Positions 43,651 to 51,883 of a DNA stretch of 64,000 nucleotides are shown piece by piece. The notes beneath the pieces are model-generated. The model was given only the letters and a program-made list of their open reading frames with translations. It ran no database searches and had not been told where the DNA came from. Source of the stretch: Verrucomicrobiota bacterium (GTDB taxonomy: Bacteria; Verrucomicrobiota; Verrucomicrobiia; CAIQCK01); the NCBI GenBank assembly GCA_016235595.1, contig JACRJX010000007.1, forward strand, positions 186,001-250,000. Direction: 5' to 3'. Positions within the stretch are counted from its first letter, which is position 1; each line of letters begins with the position of its first letter. Made by a program: the position numbers and the translations under genes.

Positions 43651-44469
43651 ATGAGCCGCCACGTTCGACTGATTTCCATCGTCCTGCTTTGCGCGTTGTC
43701 CACGGGTTGTTTTTACCGCGGGCCCCGCATCAAACAACTCGGATCCGACCGTGTCCTGACGGACTCGGAGGTCCGAAAGGCGGAACGGAAGATCGTCGAG
43801 GCGGAGAAGGCATGGGCGGCGCGCATCGAGCCGGGCAACGTCCAGAAATCGCTGGATCTCCTCCAGGAGTCGTTGAAGCTTGCCCCTCACAACACTCAAG
43901 CGCTCTGGCGCGCGGCTCGCGCTCACTACTGGCTTGCTGAGCAAGCCGGTATGGCCAAGGACGATCGCAAGCAATTCAGTCTGGCTGAAATTGGCGCCTC
44001 TTACGCGAAGCACGCCATCTTTGTGGATACTGAAAGCGCCGAGGGCAACTACTTTCTCGCGCTGAACTACGCCATGCAGGCGGACGCCGCAAAATCAAGG
44101 GGCTTGGCGATGGTCAAACCCATGCTTGACGCGCTCAAACGAGCGCAGGAGCTTAACGAGCAACTCGACTACGGCGGCCCCCGGCGCGTCATGGCCCAGA
44201 TATATCTGGAGGCGCCGCCGTGGCCGGCCAGCGTTGGCGATCCCGAACAAGCATTGGATTTGCTGGAGGACGTGATTGAGGATTACCCGGACTACCCCGA
44301 AAACCACCTCGTGCTCGCCGAGGTTGCCATCAAGCTGCGCCAATACAGCAAGGCTCGCAAACAACTCGACCGCGTTCTTGCCGCGCAACCTGCGCCCGAA
44401 TGGGCGGCTGAGTTGCCCCAGTGGCAGGACAAGGCGCGGGAGTTAAAGAAGAAACTGCCGCAGAAGTAA
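43651..44469 (+). CDS. TPR lipoprotein resembling TRAP-transporter TatT
   Basis: 272 residues. The lipobox LSTGC near residue 20 marks it as a lipoprotein. Helical repeats fill the rest (KSLDLLQESLKLAPHNTQALWRAARAHYWLAEQ, LALNYAMQAD, YGGPRRVMAQIYLEAP, PEQALDLLEDVIEDYPDYPENHLVLAE). The GGP..R...IY..P stretch and order of helices recall TatT, the TPR component of TPAT TRAP transporters. The partner here is a PhnD-like rather than a DctP-like protein, and no TRAP membrane subunits are seen. Confidence 0.68.
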   Translation: MSRHVRLISIVLLCALSTGCFYRGPRIKQLGSDRVLTDSEVRKAERKIVEAEKAWAARIEPGNVQKSLDLLQESLKLAPHNTQALWRAARAHYWLAEQAGMAKDDRKQFSLAEIGASYAKHAIFVDTESAEGNYFLALNYAMQADAAKSRGLAMVKPMLDALKRAQELNEQLDYGGPRRVMAQIYLEAPPWPASVGDPEQALDLLEDVIEDYPDYPENHLVLAEVAIKLRQYSKARKQLDRVLAAQPAPEWAAELPQWQDKARELKKKLPQK

Positions 44470-44494
44470 GTGGCCGTGCCGGCGCCTGCGCCGC

Positions 44495-45226
44495 ATGAAT
44501 ACGAACGTTCCAACCGTCGCCGCTGTCGTGTTCGACTCCGGCGGCGTCTTGTTGAAACATCGCCACGCGTTTCTGGAATCCGACGCTGTTCGCGAGGCAA
44601 TGCTCAGCCTCGGCGTTGGCGCCGCTGACGAGCAACGTGTCACCCGGGCAGCGCGCGAAGCGCTCGATTGGCTTTCCCAACAAGCCGGTGCCCCTACCAC
44701 CGAGGAGTCCGCCGCCGCGCAGCGCATGGAGTACTACCGCCGCTTGCTCGCAGGTGTGGACCCGACCGCTTCGGCGGAATTGGTGGCGCGGTTGCGTGAC
44801 CGGCTTGAGGGGCCGGAATCGGTGGAGCCGTTTCCCGAAGTCCGCGAAGTGCTTGCCACGCTGCGTGGCCGTGGCCTGAACCTTGGCGTGCTTTCCGATG
44901 GCTGGGCGAGCACGATCCGGCTTTACGAGCGGCTCGGCCTTGCGGGTTGCTTCCAATCGTGGACGTTTTCTGCGGTCGTCGGTTGCTGCAAGCCCGACCC
45001 TCGCATCTATGCCGCGGCCGGGCGCGATCTTGGCGTCGAGCCGGCGCGAATTCTTTTCGTGGACGACCTCCCTGCGAACGTTGACGGTGCGTTGCGTTGC
45101 GGCTGGCAGGCGCTGTGGCTCAACCGTGCTGGCGACCAGCCGTCCATCCACCCTTCGAGGACGATACGCGATCTGCGCGAGTTGCTGCCGCTGTGTCCGT
45201 CAGAAGTGCCGCCCGTTACCGCGTGA
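44495..45226 (+). CDS. HAD-superfamily hydrolase (subfamily IA)
   Basis: 243 residues. HAD motif I reads VVFDSGGVLL: the first Asp is present, while the usual second Asp (DxD) is Gly, as DSGGVL, so the phosphatase-type general acid is replaced. Motif II is LGVLSDGWAST, motif III the Lys of CCKPDPRIY, and motif IV LFVDDLPANVDGA. Proteins like this act on small phosphorylated metabolites; the second residue change is also seen in some HAD-IA proteins such as haloacid-dehalogenase-like ones. It overlaps the convergent gene that follows by 11 bases and lies 25 bases after the TPR lipoprotein gene. Confidence 0.82.
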   Translation: MNTNVPTVAAVVFDSGGVLLKHRHAFLESDAVREAMLSLGVGAADEQRVTRAAREALDWLSQQAGAPTTEESAAAQRMEYYRRLLAGVDPTASAELVARLRDRLEGPESVEPFPEVREVLATLRGRGLNLGVLSDGWASTIRLYERLGLAGCFQSWTFSAVVGCCKPDPRIYAAAGRDLGVEPARILFVDDLPANVDGALRCGWQALWLNRAGDQPSIHPSRTIRDLRELLPLCPSEVPPVTA

Positions 45227-46679
45227 GGCTCAACACCTGACATTGCCCATCCGCGCGCGGCACGGTGATCGTCTTGCCGCCGATGCTCAGAGTCACGGGT
45301 TCCTTTCGGTCGTCGAAGTCCGTGCGACGCGCCAACAGGCGGTCGCCGAGTTGGACGGCGGAGACGACCGGACCTTGCTCTTGCGGCACGTCAAAGCTGA
45401 CCGGCTTGCCCTTTTCCAGAAACTCGCGGTATTCGAGCGACGCGGACCAGACCTCGTGCAGGAGCCGTGTTTCCTCGGCGGTTTCCTCTCGCGGGCACCA
45501 TAGGAACAACGTGTCGTGGCCGCGCAGCAGGATATGCCAGAGCAGTTCCCGGTATTTGTCCGCGCTGAACTGCTTTACGGCTGGGTCCGGCTCCTTCGGG
45601 GGCGCGGTCGTGTGCCAGTGGACGAACGGAATGCTCGGCGCGCTGGCGGCCTTGTGTTCGCCCGATTTCGACGCGACCAGCAGCAAGCTGTAGAACCATC
45701 GGTAGTCGCTGCTCGCGAAGTCATACCACGTCGGTGTCGCATACCACGTATAGATCACCGGCATCGAAACCGTGAAGCCGGTCAGCGGGAATTCCTGGAA
45801 CCACGGCCGGTATTTCGCCCGCTGGTCGCTCTTGAACGGCGCGTCCGGCGCGAGTTTTTCGAAGTAGTCATACCAATAGCGCCAGCCGTCGTTGGGATAG
45901 ACGGCGTAGTTGCCGACCAACGCTTTGGGAAAACGTTTCAACGCCGGTTCGGCGAGGCACTCGCGCTGCATCCGGCACCGAATCTCGCGCAATGCCTTCT
46001 GGAATGCAGAGAAGTCGGCGATGTTTGGGACGTGCTCGCGGCAGCGGCGGCAACGTTTGCTGTGCGCCCACGCGTCGTTCCATTCGATCGGTCCGTCCAC
46101 TTCCCAATCCACAAAGATGAAATGAATGTCGAGGCCCTCGCGCTGGTAGGCTTCGAGGAAAAACTCGATTTGCTCGCGGATGGCCGGATGGCGGAACTCG
46201 AGCGCGAACGGGCAGCCCATCGGCCGTTTGGGCTCGAACGAGAAGTCGAAAAACGGCTTGCCGTCGTTAGCGACGTGCGCGGTCTTCTCGTCACCGTTGC
46301 AGAAGGCGTTCATGCACGGGACGGCGCTAATGGTGATCGGCAGGCCGAGTTTCTTCTGGAGCCGGCCAAGCCAGAGTGCGTCGCGCAAGCTCTGCTCACG
46401 CCGCTTCGGCGCGGGGTTCCACGATGCAATCACCGGCAGGCCGCGCTCGTCGAGGCTCTTCAGCAAACGTTCCGCTTCGGCCTCGTCGGTGGTGCCCAGC
46501 CCGTGCAATGGCCAAAGGTAAAGCGGCAGCCGCTCGCCACGCGGATATTTCAGTGGTTTCGTGTTTGCCAGCACCATGTCCACCATCTCGCGCTGGCTTG
46601 TCGCCTTTTTCTTTTGCGCGAAGAGGTCCGGTGTGGAAAACGCCAGCGTAACGGCCAGAACAGCGAGCAAAGTTCTCAT
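45216..46679 (-). CDS. Secreted protein of unknown function with TIM-barrel-like core
   Basis: 487 residues; signal peptide RTLLAVLAVTLAFS. Barrel-type strand ends are visible (LPLYLWPLHGLG, GLPVIASWNP, LDIHFIFVDWEVDGPIEW, KALVGNYAVYPNDGWRYWYD, FTVSMPVIYTWY, HDTLFLWCPREE). The acidic FVDWEVD followed by Trp and the NYAVYPND strand recall GH56 hyaluronidase-like barrels, but the similarity is only visual. A cysteine cluster CRRCREH may bind metal. A short C-terminal beta domain (about 420-487, DRKEPVTLSIGGKTITV) ends it. It stands alone on the minus strand, divergent from the PL22-like gene. Confidence 0.55.
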   Translation of the reverse strand: MRTLLAVLAVTLAFSTPDLFAQKKKATSQREMVDMVLANTKPLKYPRGERLPLYLWPLHGLGTTDEAEAERLLKSLDERGLPVIASWNPAPKRREQSLRDALWLGRLQKKLGLPITISAVPCMNAFCNGDEKTAHVANDGKPFFDFSFEPKRPMGCPFALEFRHPAIREQIEFFLEAYQREGLDIHFIFVDWEVDGPIEWNDAWAHSKRCRRCREHVPNIADFSAFQKALREIRCRMQRECLAEPALKRFPKALVGNYAVYPNDGWRYWYDYFEKLAPDAPFKSDQRAKYRPWFQEFPLTGFTVSMPVIYTWYATPTWYDFASSDYRWFYSLLLVASKSGEHKAASAPSIPFVHWHTTAPPKEPDPAVKQFSADKYRELLWHILLRGHDTLFLWCPREETAEETRLLHEVWSASLEYREFLEKGKPVSFDVPQEQGPVVSAVQLGDRLLARRTDFDDRKEPVTLSIGGKTITVPRADGQCQVLSLTR

Positions 46680-46822
46680 GACAGCCGGACTGATACCGGC
46701 AACCGCCGCCTGAGTCCATGAGAAACAGCGGCAGAAATGGTGCCGCCAAATGCAAGCTTGTCAGCAGATGGTCGGCGGCGGATGATGCGCCGCGAGATCG
46801 CGGATTGAATTATCAAACTGAT

Positions 46823-48217
46823 ATGAACCCCCACCCAATATCCACAAGTCGTCGCGCGTTCTTGAAACGCACCGGTGCGGCAACCGCAACCGCGGTCATG
46901 GCGAACTGGCTGCGTCCCGCCTTTGCCGCCAATGAAGCTCCCAGACCCGTCGATGCCGACCTAATCAGTTCGCGGAAAATCGGGAAGGCCAGACCGCGGC
47001 CCGATCTGCTCGACGCCGAATCGCCGAAAGGGTTGGAGGTCATTCAGCTCACTACGGAACTGGGCGTGCCTTGGGCGCACCTTTACATGGAAGCGCAGAT
47101 ATTCACGATGGACTCGAAGCGGTTTGTATTGCACCGCTCCGCGACGGCGCACGGCGGCAGCAAGAGCGACCCGAAGCACCAGTATTTCCTTTGCGACGTC
47201 GAAAACAACTGCGCGCTCTCGCCGCTCACGGAGGAGACGGGTTGTGTCGCGCCGTCCGTGTCGCCTGATGGCAAGTATCTCTACTACTTCGTGGACGAAA
47301 CGACTGTCGGTGGCGGCAAGTTTGCGCTCAAGCGCGTCAACCTCGACGGCACCGACCGGCGCACGCTGCTCGTCGTGGACGGACCGCTGCCGGACACGAA
47401 ATTCCGCCCCAGCCGCCTCTACCCGATCTCCACGATCTCATCGGACAGCAAACGGCTCGCGATCTCCGGCTGCCTCGGCGACGGCGAGTGTGACCCACCG
47501 CCGTATGGTCTGATGGTGTTCGATTTGGAGAAGGCGACGGTCAAACTCATCCTCCACGGGCCGACATGGTGCAACCTGCACTCGCAGTATTGCCGATCGA
47601 CCGACCCGGAGGCGTCACATGACATCCTCATCCAGGAGAACCACGGATGCGTCGTCACGCCGAAGGGCGAGTTGAAAAAATTGACCGGCGGCGAGGGGGC
47701 GGACATTCACGTTATCCGCGACGATGGCACCCACTTCCGCAACATGCCGTGGGGCCGCGACGGCAACGAGTTTTGCCAGGGCCACCAATGTTGGCGCGGC
47801 CGCACCTCCTGGGGCATTACCAGCACCAGTTCGCGCAACCCCCGCGGCGCGTTTCTCATCGAGGGCAGCGCCGCGCCGCACACCGGCCACGTCGGCATCA
47901 AGACGCCCGGCGGCGTCCGCAACGATCTCACGCGAGACCTGAAGGAATCGCGTTTCAGCCACTTCGCCGGCGACATCGCGGGCCGGCGGTTCATCAGCGA
48001 CGCCGGGCCGTTCGACAAAGGCGGCCGTATCTTCGCCGCCGAGTTTGGTGAGCCGGGCAAGGATGCGCTTCGTAACTGGAAATACCTGATGAGTCCACGC
48101 TCCACCTGCATCAAGCAGTCGCACATCCATCCGTTCCTGTCGCCGGATGGCAAGCTTGGCTTCTTCAATTCCGACGAATCCGGCATCCTCCACGCCTACA
48201 TGGTGCGGGGATTCTGA
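46823..48217 (+). CDS. Tat-exported oligogalacturonate-lyase-like (PL22) beta-propeller
   Basis: 464 residues from the ATG at 46823; twin-arginine signal SRRAFLKRTGAATATAVMA. A seven-bladed TolB/PL22-like propeller follows: APSVSPDGKYLYYFVDE, LKRVNLDGTDRRTLL, YPISTISSDSKRLAIS, THFRNMPWGRDG, HTGHVGIKTPGG. The end, CIKQSHIHPFLSPDGKLGFF, matches the His-bearing C-terminal blade of oligogalacturonate lyases, where His and Gln ligands hold manganese. Many His residues (HLYME, HSQYC, HQCW, HTGH, HIHP) line up for metal binding. It probably cleaves short uronic-acid oligomers in the periplasm. It converges with fabD, 13 bases apart. Confidence 0.65.
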   Translation: MNPHPISTSRRAFLKRTGAATATAVMANWLRPAFAANEAPRPVDADLISSRKIGKARPRPDLLDAESPKGLEVIQLTTELGVPWAHLYMEAQIFTMDSKRFVLHRSATAHGGSKSDPKHQYFLCDVENNCALSPLTEETGCVAPSVSPDGKYLYYFVDETTVGGGKFALKRVNLDGTDRRTLLVVDGPLPDTKFRPSRLYPISTISSDSKRLAISGCLGDGECDPPPYGLMVFDLEKATVKLILHGPTWCNLHSQYCRSTDPEASHDILIQENHGCVVTPKGELKKLTGGEGADIHVIRDDGTHFRNMPWGRDGNEFCQGHQCWRGRTSWGITSTSSRNPRGAFLIEGSAAPHTGHVGIKTPGGVRNDLTRDLKESRFSHFAGDIAGRRFISDAGPFDKGGRIFAAEFGEPGKDALRNWKYLMSPRSTCIKQSHIHPFLSPDGKLGFFNSDESGILHAYMVRGF

Positions 48218-48230
48218 GACAGCACCGGCG

Positions 48231-49172
48231 TCAAGGTGCCAGAAGTTTGGCGGCGACGGCGGCGAGAGAAGCGCAATCGTTGACGGATAGCACGGGCACG
48301 GAGGCATCGATCCGTTTCATGAAACCTGCCAGCACCGTGCCGGGACCAAGCTCAATGAATCGCTGGAATCCTTGCGCCAGCAGCCAGCGCATCGAAGCAT
48401 CCCAATAAACCGACGAGACAACCTGCCGGACCAGCAAGTCGCGAATCTGTTCCGGCGTCGTGGCCGGTTGCGCAGTCACGTTGGAAACCACCGTCACCTT
48501 CGGCGCGGCCATCGCCACGCTCGTCAGCGCGCTGGCCAGCGGCGCTTGCGCGCTCGCCATCAGCCGCGAGTGATACGCGCCCGCCACGTTTAGCGGCAAT
48601 GCCCGCTTTGCCCCGCGCACTTTCGCCTTCTCGCACGCCGTGGCGATGGCGGTCTTCTCACCGCTAATCACGATCTGGCCGGGGCAGTTGAGGTTTGCCA
48701 CTTCCGCTCCACTTTCTTTGCAGACCTCGGCGCACGCAGCTTCGTCAAGGTTCATCACGGCCGCCATGGTGCCCGCCGTCGCTTCGCACGCTGCTTGCAT
48801 CGCCTGGCCACGCAGCCGCACCAGTTTCAGGCCGTCATCGAAGCTCATCGTTCCCGCTGCGACGTGTGCCGTGAACTCGCCGAGCGACAGACCTGCCGTT
48901 GCTGCAAACTCCAGCGACCGTCCCTGCTTGCCCAGTTCTGCGCGCAACGCCTCCATGCACGCGATGGAGGCCGCGAAAATCGCCGGCTGTGCGTTGTCGG
49001 TCTTCGTCAATTCCGCCACCGGGCCATCGAAGCAAATTTGCGCCAGGTCGCAGCCGAGTATGGTGTTGGCGCGCTCGAATATCTGCCGCGCCGCGGGCGA
49101 TGCTGCGGCGAGGTCCTTGCCCATGCCGACGACTTGAGCGCCTTGACCGGCAAAAAGAAGTGCTGTTTTCAT
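48231..49172 (-). CDS. fabD: Malonyl-CoA:ACP transacylase
   Basis: 313 residues from the ATG at 49172. LLFAGQGAQVVGMGKDLA opens the acyltransferase fold, and GLSLGEFTAHVAAG carries the nucleophilic Ser. NVAGAYHSRLM supplies the catalytic His region and FIELGPGTVLAGFMKR closes it. It loads malonyl units onto acyl carrier protein for fatty acid synthesis. No other fab genes are adjacent, which is unusual since fabD often sits with fabH/fabG/acpP. Five bases upstream lies the stop of the glycerate kinase gene on the same strand, so the two are probably co-transcribed. Confidence 0.93.
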   Translation of the reverse strand: MKTALLFAGQGAQVVGMGKDLAAASPAARQIFERANTILGCDLAQICFDGPVAELTKTDNAQPAIFAASIACMEALRAELGKQGRSLEFAATAGLSLGEFTAHVAAGTMSFDDGLKLVRLRGQAMQAACEATAGTMAAVMNLDEAACAEVCKESGAEVANLNCPGQIVISGEKTAIATACEKAKVRGAKRALPLNVAGAYHSRLMASAQAPLASALTSVAMAAPKVTVVSNVTAQPATTPEQIRDLLVRQVVSSVYWDASMRWLLAQGFQRFIELGPGTVLAGFMKRIDASVPVLSVNDCASLAAVAAKLLAP

Positions 49173-49177
49173 CAATT

Positions 49178-50371
49178 CTAGTTTTTGGATTTTGGATTCT
49201 GGATCGGGAACAATGCGCCAATCCGTATAAGTTGCATCGCACGCGCCGTCGTTAGCGTCAAGAGTTCGCTTCCTCGCGCCATCGCTTCTTCCAGTGACAT
49301 CGGCCCGGTCATGAGCGGCAAGGCTGCCGCAAAACCTGCGCGGCGGAATGCCATTTCTGCTTCCGGCGCGAGCGAGCCGCCGATGGCGATGACTGGCACA
49401 CCGAAGCGCCGGGCCAGCCGCGCCACGCCGAACGGCGCTTTGCCGTCGAGGGTCGAACGGTCCAGCCGGCCTTCACCGGTGATGACGAGATCCGCGCCGC
49501 GCAGCTTCTCCGCCAACCGCGCGTGCTCGATGACGATTTCCACGCCCGGCCGGAACCTCGCGCCGAGGAACGCCTTCAACCCCGCACCCAGCCCGCCCGC
49601 AGCGCCGCCGCCGGGAAACGTGGTCAGGGAATCGTATTCCGTATTTCGCACTTCGCACTTCGCAATCATCTTCGCCCAATGCCGGAGGTTTGCGTCGAGT
49701 TGTTTCACCATTGCCGGCGTTGCGCCCTTCTGTGGGCCAAATACCGCGCTTGCGCCGCGCGGGCCGACAAGCGGATTGCGCACGTCGCTGGCGACGAGGA
49801 CCTCGGATTTGAGATTCAAGATTTGGGAACCGGAAAGCTCAATTCTCGCCACGCGATTGAGCGCGCCGCCGCCAATGCCGTGCGGCAGTTCCCGGCCCTT
49901 CGCGTCCAGCAGCCGGGTGCCGAGTGCCTGAGCCATGCCCGCGCCGCCGTCATTGGTGGCGCTGCCGCCGATGCCGACGATCAGCCGCCGGCAACCGTGC
50001 TGCAACGCGGCTTCGATGAGTTCGCCCGTGCCAAAGGTGGTTGTGATCAGAGGATTGCGCTGCGCGGCTGGCACCAAGCGATAGCCGCTCGCCTCGGCCA
50101 TCTCGATGACCGCCGTCTCGCCGTCGCCGAGCACGCCAAACGGTGCGCGCACCGGCTTGCCAAGTGGTCCCATGACACGGCGATGAAAAATTCTTCCGCC
50201 GGTGGCGCGCACCAGCGCTTGCAGGGTGCCTTCGCCGCCATCGGCCATCGGAGCTTTCACGACGCGAGCCCGCGGCCAGATCTGGCGGATGCCGCGTTCG
50301 ATGGCGTCAGCGGCTTCTTCCGCCGTCAGCGAGCCTTTGAATTTGTCGGGAGCGACAACGATGGTGATCAT
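49178..50371 (-). CDS. Glycerate kinase (GarK/GlxK type) carrying translated heptamer repeats
   Basis: 397 residues from the ATG at 50371: MITIVVAPDKFKGSLTAEEA, then APMADGGEGTLQAL, GIGGSATNDGGAGMAQALG, ASDVRNPLVGPRGASAVFGPQKGA, FPGGGAAGGLGAG, VITGEGRLDRSTLDGKAP. All are diagnostic of the glycerate 2- or 3-kinase family feeding glycerate into glycolysis. Three segments are built from 7-base repeats: SQILNLKSEV (about 182-190), AKCEVRNTEYDS (about 235-247) and the C-terminal IQNPKSKN. They replace or lengthen loops between conserved blocks and keep the frame. All active-site blocks are intact, so the protein is probably functional. Confidence 0.9.
   Translation of the reverse strand: MITIVVAPDKFKGSLTAEEAADAIERGIRQIWPRARVVKAPMADGGEGTLQALVRATGGRIFHRRVMGPLGKPVRAPFGVLGDGETAVIEMAEASGYRLVPAAQRNPLITTTFGTGELIEAALQHGCRRLIVGIGGSATNDGGAGMAQALGTRLLDAKGRELPHGIGGGALNRVARIELSGSQILNLKSEVLVASDVRNPLVGPRGASAVFGPQKGATPAMVKQLDANLRHWAKMIAKCEVRNTEYDSLTTFPGGGAAGGLGAGLKAFLGARFRPGVEIVIEHARLAEKLRGADLVITGEGRLDRSTLDGKAPFGVARLARRFGVPVIAIGGSLAPEAEMAFRRAGFAAALPLMTGPMSLEEAMARGSELLTLTTARAMQLIRIGALFPIQNPKSKN
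49182..49202. repeat. Heptamer repeat tract 1 (end of glycerate kinase)
   Basis: Three 7-base units (TTTTTGG, ATTTTGG, ATTCTGG on the + strand). It encodes the last residues of the kinase on the minus strand and runs up to its TAG stop. Confidence 0.65.
49633..49667. repeat. Heptamer repeat tract 2 (inside glycerate kinase)
   Basis: Five 7-base units: CGTATTC, CGTATTT, CGCACTT, CGCACTT, CGCAATC. The third and fourth are identical. It is read on the minus strand as AKCEVRNTEYD in a loop just before the conserved GGGAAGG block. Confidence 0.75.
49801..49828. repeat. Heptamer repeat tract 3 (inside glycerate kinase)
   Basis: Units CCTCGGA, TTTGAGA, TTCAAGA, TTTGGGA. The minus strand has the TCTCAAA/TCTTGAA type of unit and encodes SQILNLKSEV just before the conserved ASDVRNPL block. 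Confidence 0.6.
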
Positions 50372-50487
50372 GGTTGAGTTTCGGAGACAGGTGATAGGCT
50401 GCCAGCGGCGGGGCGGCAAGGAAAAACGCGACAGAAAAGGGCGCGGTGGCGCGGAACCCATCCTGTGCAAAAACTGCCAAAAAAATG

Positions 50488-50515
50488 TTGCTATTGGCCG
50501 GGTTTTGGCTAGGGT
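50488..50515 (+). promoter_or_regulatory. Promoter of the first RRM gene
   Basis: TTGCTA, 16-base spacer, TAGGGT. The same boxes and spacing occur before the second RRM gene at 62433 while the spacer sequence differs, which supports function. Transcription would begin near 50522, giving a 5' leader of about 135 bases. The rest of the 286-base gap after the glycerate kinase start holds nothing else I can name. Confidence 0.6.
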
Positions 50516-50545
50516 TCGCCCGCTCGCAGTTGGAAGCAGTTCGCG

Positions 50546-50657
50546 GTGAGTTGGTAGATTGTCAGGCAGCCTTGATAGCTGGTGATGATCCGAAACCCGA
50601 AGGAGTCGGGAACAGTCACGCAAGCTCCCACAGCAGCAGAAGGAAGATAGTAAGAAA
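50546..50657 (+). ncRNA. Conserved structured 5' leader of the first RRM gene (candidate cis-regulatory RNA)
   Basis: This leader is nearly identical over long blocks to the one at 62491. Invariant blocks include GTGAGTTGGTAGATTGTCAG, TAGCTGGTGATGATC and AAGCTCCCACAGCAGCAGAA. Nested helices can be drawn: AGCT (50577-50580) with AGCT (50623-50626), GTGA (50582-50585) with TCAC (50616-50619), and CCCGA (50596-50600) with TCGGG (50606-50610). The outer base pair of the last hairpin is C-G here and T-A in the other copy, with the loop changed. The loop AGGAG here is Shine-Dalgarno-like, while the true site is probably AAGGAAG at 50640. A thermosensor or protein-binding autoregulatory leader are the main options. 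Confidence 0.6.
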
Positions 50658-51002
50658 ATGGCTACCAAGCTATTCGTAGGCAACCTGTCGTTTAACACCA
50701 CCGAGGGCGAAGTGCTCGACCTGTTCAAGCAGGCCGGCAACGTCACCGCGTGCGAACTCATCACGGACAAGTTCACGGGCAAGTCCCGCGGCTTTGCGTT
50801 CGTGACGATGGGCTCGCAGGAGGAGGCTAATGCAGCCGTCTCCCAGTTCAATGGCAAGGAACTCGACGGTCGCGCCCTGACGGTGAACGAAGCCCGTCCC
50901 CGCGAAGAACGCCCCCGTGGCGGCGGCGGCGGCGGCGGCTTTGGCGGCGGTCGTGGTGGTGGCGGTCATCGCGACGGTGGTGGTCGCGGCGGCCGGCGTT
51001 AA
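50658..51002 (+). CDS. Small RRM RNA-binding protein with Gly/Arg-rich tail
   Basis: 114 residues. One RRM (1-80) with RNP2 KLFVGNL and RNP1 [10 protein letters not shown], then a tail of Gly runs with Arg and His (RGG-like). Such short proteins in cyanobacteria and other bacteria bind single-stranded RNA and often rise in the cold, acting like RNA chaperones. The paralogue at 62601 shares the first 11 codons almost base for base. It is monocistronic, with its own promoter, leader and terminator. The tail is longer than in the paralogue, which suggests stronger or different RNA association. Confidence 0.93.
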   Translation: MATKLFVGNLSFNTTEGEVLDLFKQAGNVTACELITDKFTGKSRGFAFVTMGSQEEANAAVSQFNGKELDGRALTVNEARPREERPRGGGGGGGFGGGRGGGGHRDGGGRGGRR

Positions 51003-51033
51003 TCCGACTGCGGAACGATTTTCGTTCCTCAAC

Positions 51034-51067
51034 AAAAGAGCGTCTCGCGCAAGCGAGGCGCTCTTTT
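51034..51067 (+). terminator. Intrinsic terminator of the first RRM gene
   Basis: An 11-base-pair GC-rich stem (GAGCGTCTCGC with GCGAGGCGCTC, one G-U pair) closed by a GCAA tetraloop and followed by TTTTT; flanking A and T runs extend the stem. The same structure follows the second RRM gene. Confidence 0.92.
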
Positions 51068-51118
51068 TGTTTGGCCACGTGCTTCTGATTCTGCCGGCGA
51101 AGACAGCAGACACTGTGG

Positions 51119-51883
51119 CTACTTCGTCACGCCCCAGCGCCGGTGGAGGAATCTCTCCCACGGAGAAAACAAAACCTTGTCGGCGAGCAAGCCGATCAGG
51201 ATGATCATCAACATGATGGCGATCACCTGGTCCATGGCGTGCAGCTCCCGGCCGTAATGCAACAGATGGCCGAGGCCGAAGCCGGTCAGGATGGTTACAT
51301 AGACTTCCGCCGCCATCAGCGATCGCCACGCAAACGCCCAGCCTTGTTTCATGCCGCTGACGACGAACGGCAGCGAAGCGGGCAGTTTCACCTTGACCCA
51401 CGTGTGCCAGCGATTAGACCCCATCGTTTGCGCGGCGCGGGCGTAGATGGGCGGAACGTTACGGATTCCATTGTCGGTGGCAATGACAACGGACCAGACC
51501 GTCCCCATGACGACCACGAACAGCATCGCTGTCTCGGTCTGGCCGAACCACAGCATCGCCAGCGGCACCCAGCAGATGCTCGGCAGCGTTTGCAGACCGA
51601 GCGCGATGATGCCCAGCGTGTCTTCACAGAATTTGAACCGTGCCGTCAGCAGGCCAAGTGGCACCCCTACGACCACGCCCAGCAGGTAGCCAGCCGCCAG
51701 CCGGCGCAACGTCACAAGCGTGGCGTGCCACAATGTGCCGTCGCGAACCGCGCCCACGATGTACTCCACCACGCTGAGCGGCGACGGCACCATGACCGGC
51801 GACCAGATGCCCGCTCGCACAAGCGCTTCCCATGCCACGACCAACGCCGCGAACACAGCCGCTGCGGTCAGGAAGCGCTTCAT
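51119..51883 (-). CDS. ABC transporter permease (SsuC/TauC/NrtB type)
   Basis: 254 residues, about six membrane helices. The binding-protein-dependent transport motif lies in LPASLPFVVSGMKQGWAFAWRSLMAAE (EAA-like loop). GYLLGVVVGVPLGLLTAR and PSICWVPLAMLWFGQTETAM are typical of the nitrate/sulfonate/bicarbonate family. It forms the membrane channel for the ATPase and binding protein encoded just upstream. Its start overlaps the ATPase stop by four bases (ATGA at 51880), so it is the last gene of a three-gene operon. Confidence 0.9.
   Translation of the reverse strand: MKRFLTAAAVFAALVVAWEALVRAGIWSPVMVPSPLSVVEYIVGAVRDGTLWHATLVTLRRLAAGYLLGVVVGVPLGLLTARFKFCEDTLGIIALGLQTLPSICWVPLAMLWFGQTETAMLFVVVMGTVWSVVIATDNGIRNVPPIYARAAQTMGSNRWHTWVKVKLPASLPFVVSGMKQGWAFAWRSLMAAEVYVTILTGFGLGHLLHYGRELHAMDQVIAIMLMIILIGLLADKVLFSPWERFLHRRWGVTK

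Noticed and set aside
50596..50610. AGGAG in the leader hairpin loop as the Shine-Dalgarno site of the first RRM gene
   Set aside because: It is more than 50 bases from the ATG and is not present in the second copy, so it is not the direct ribosome site.
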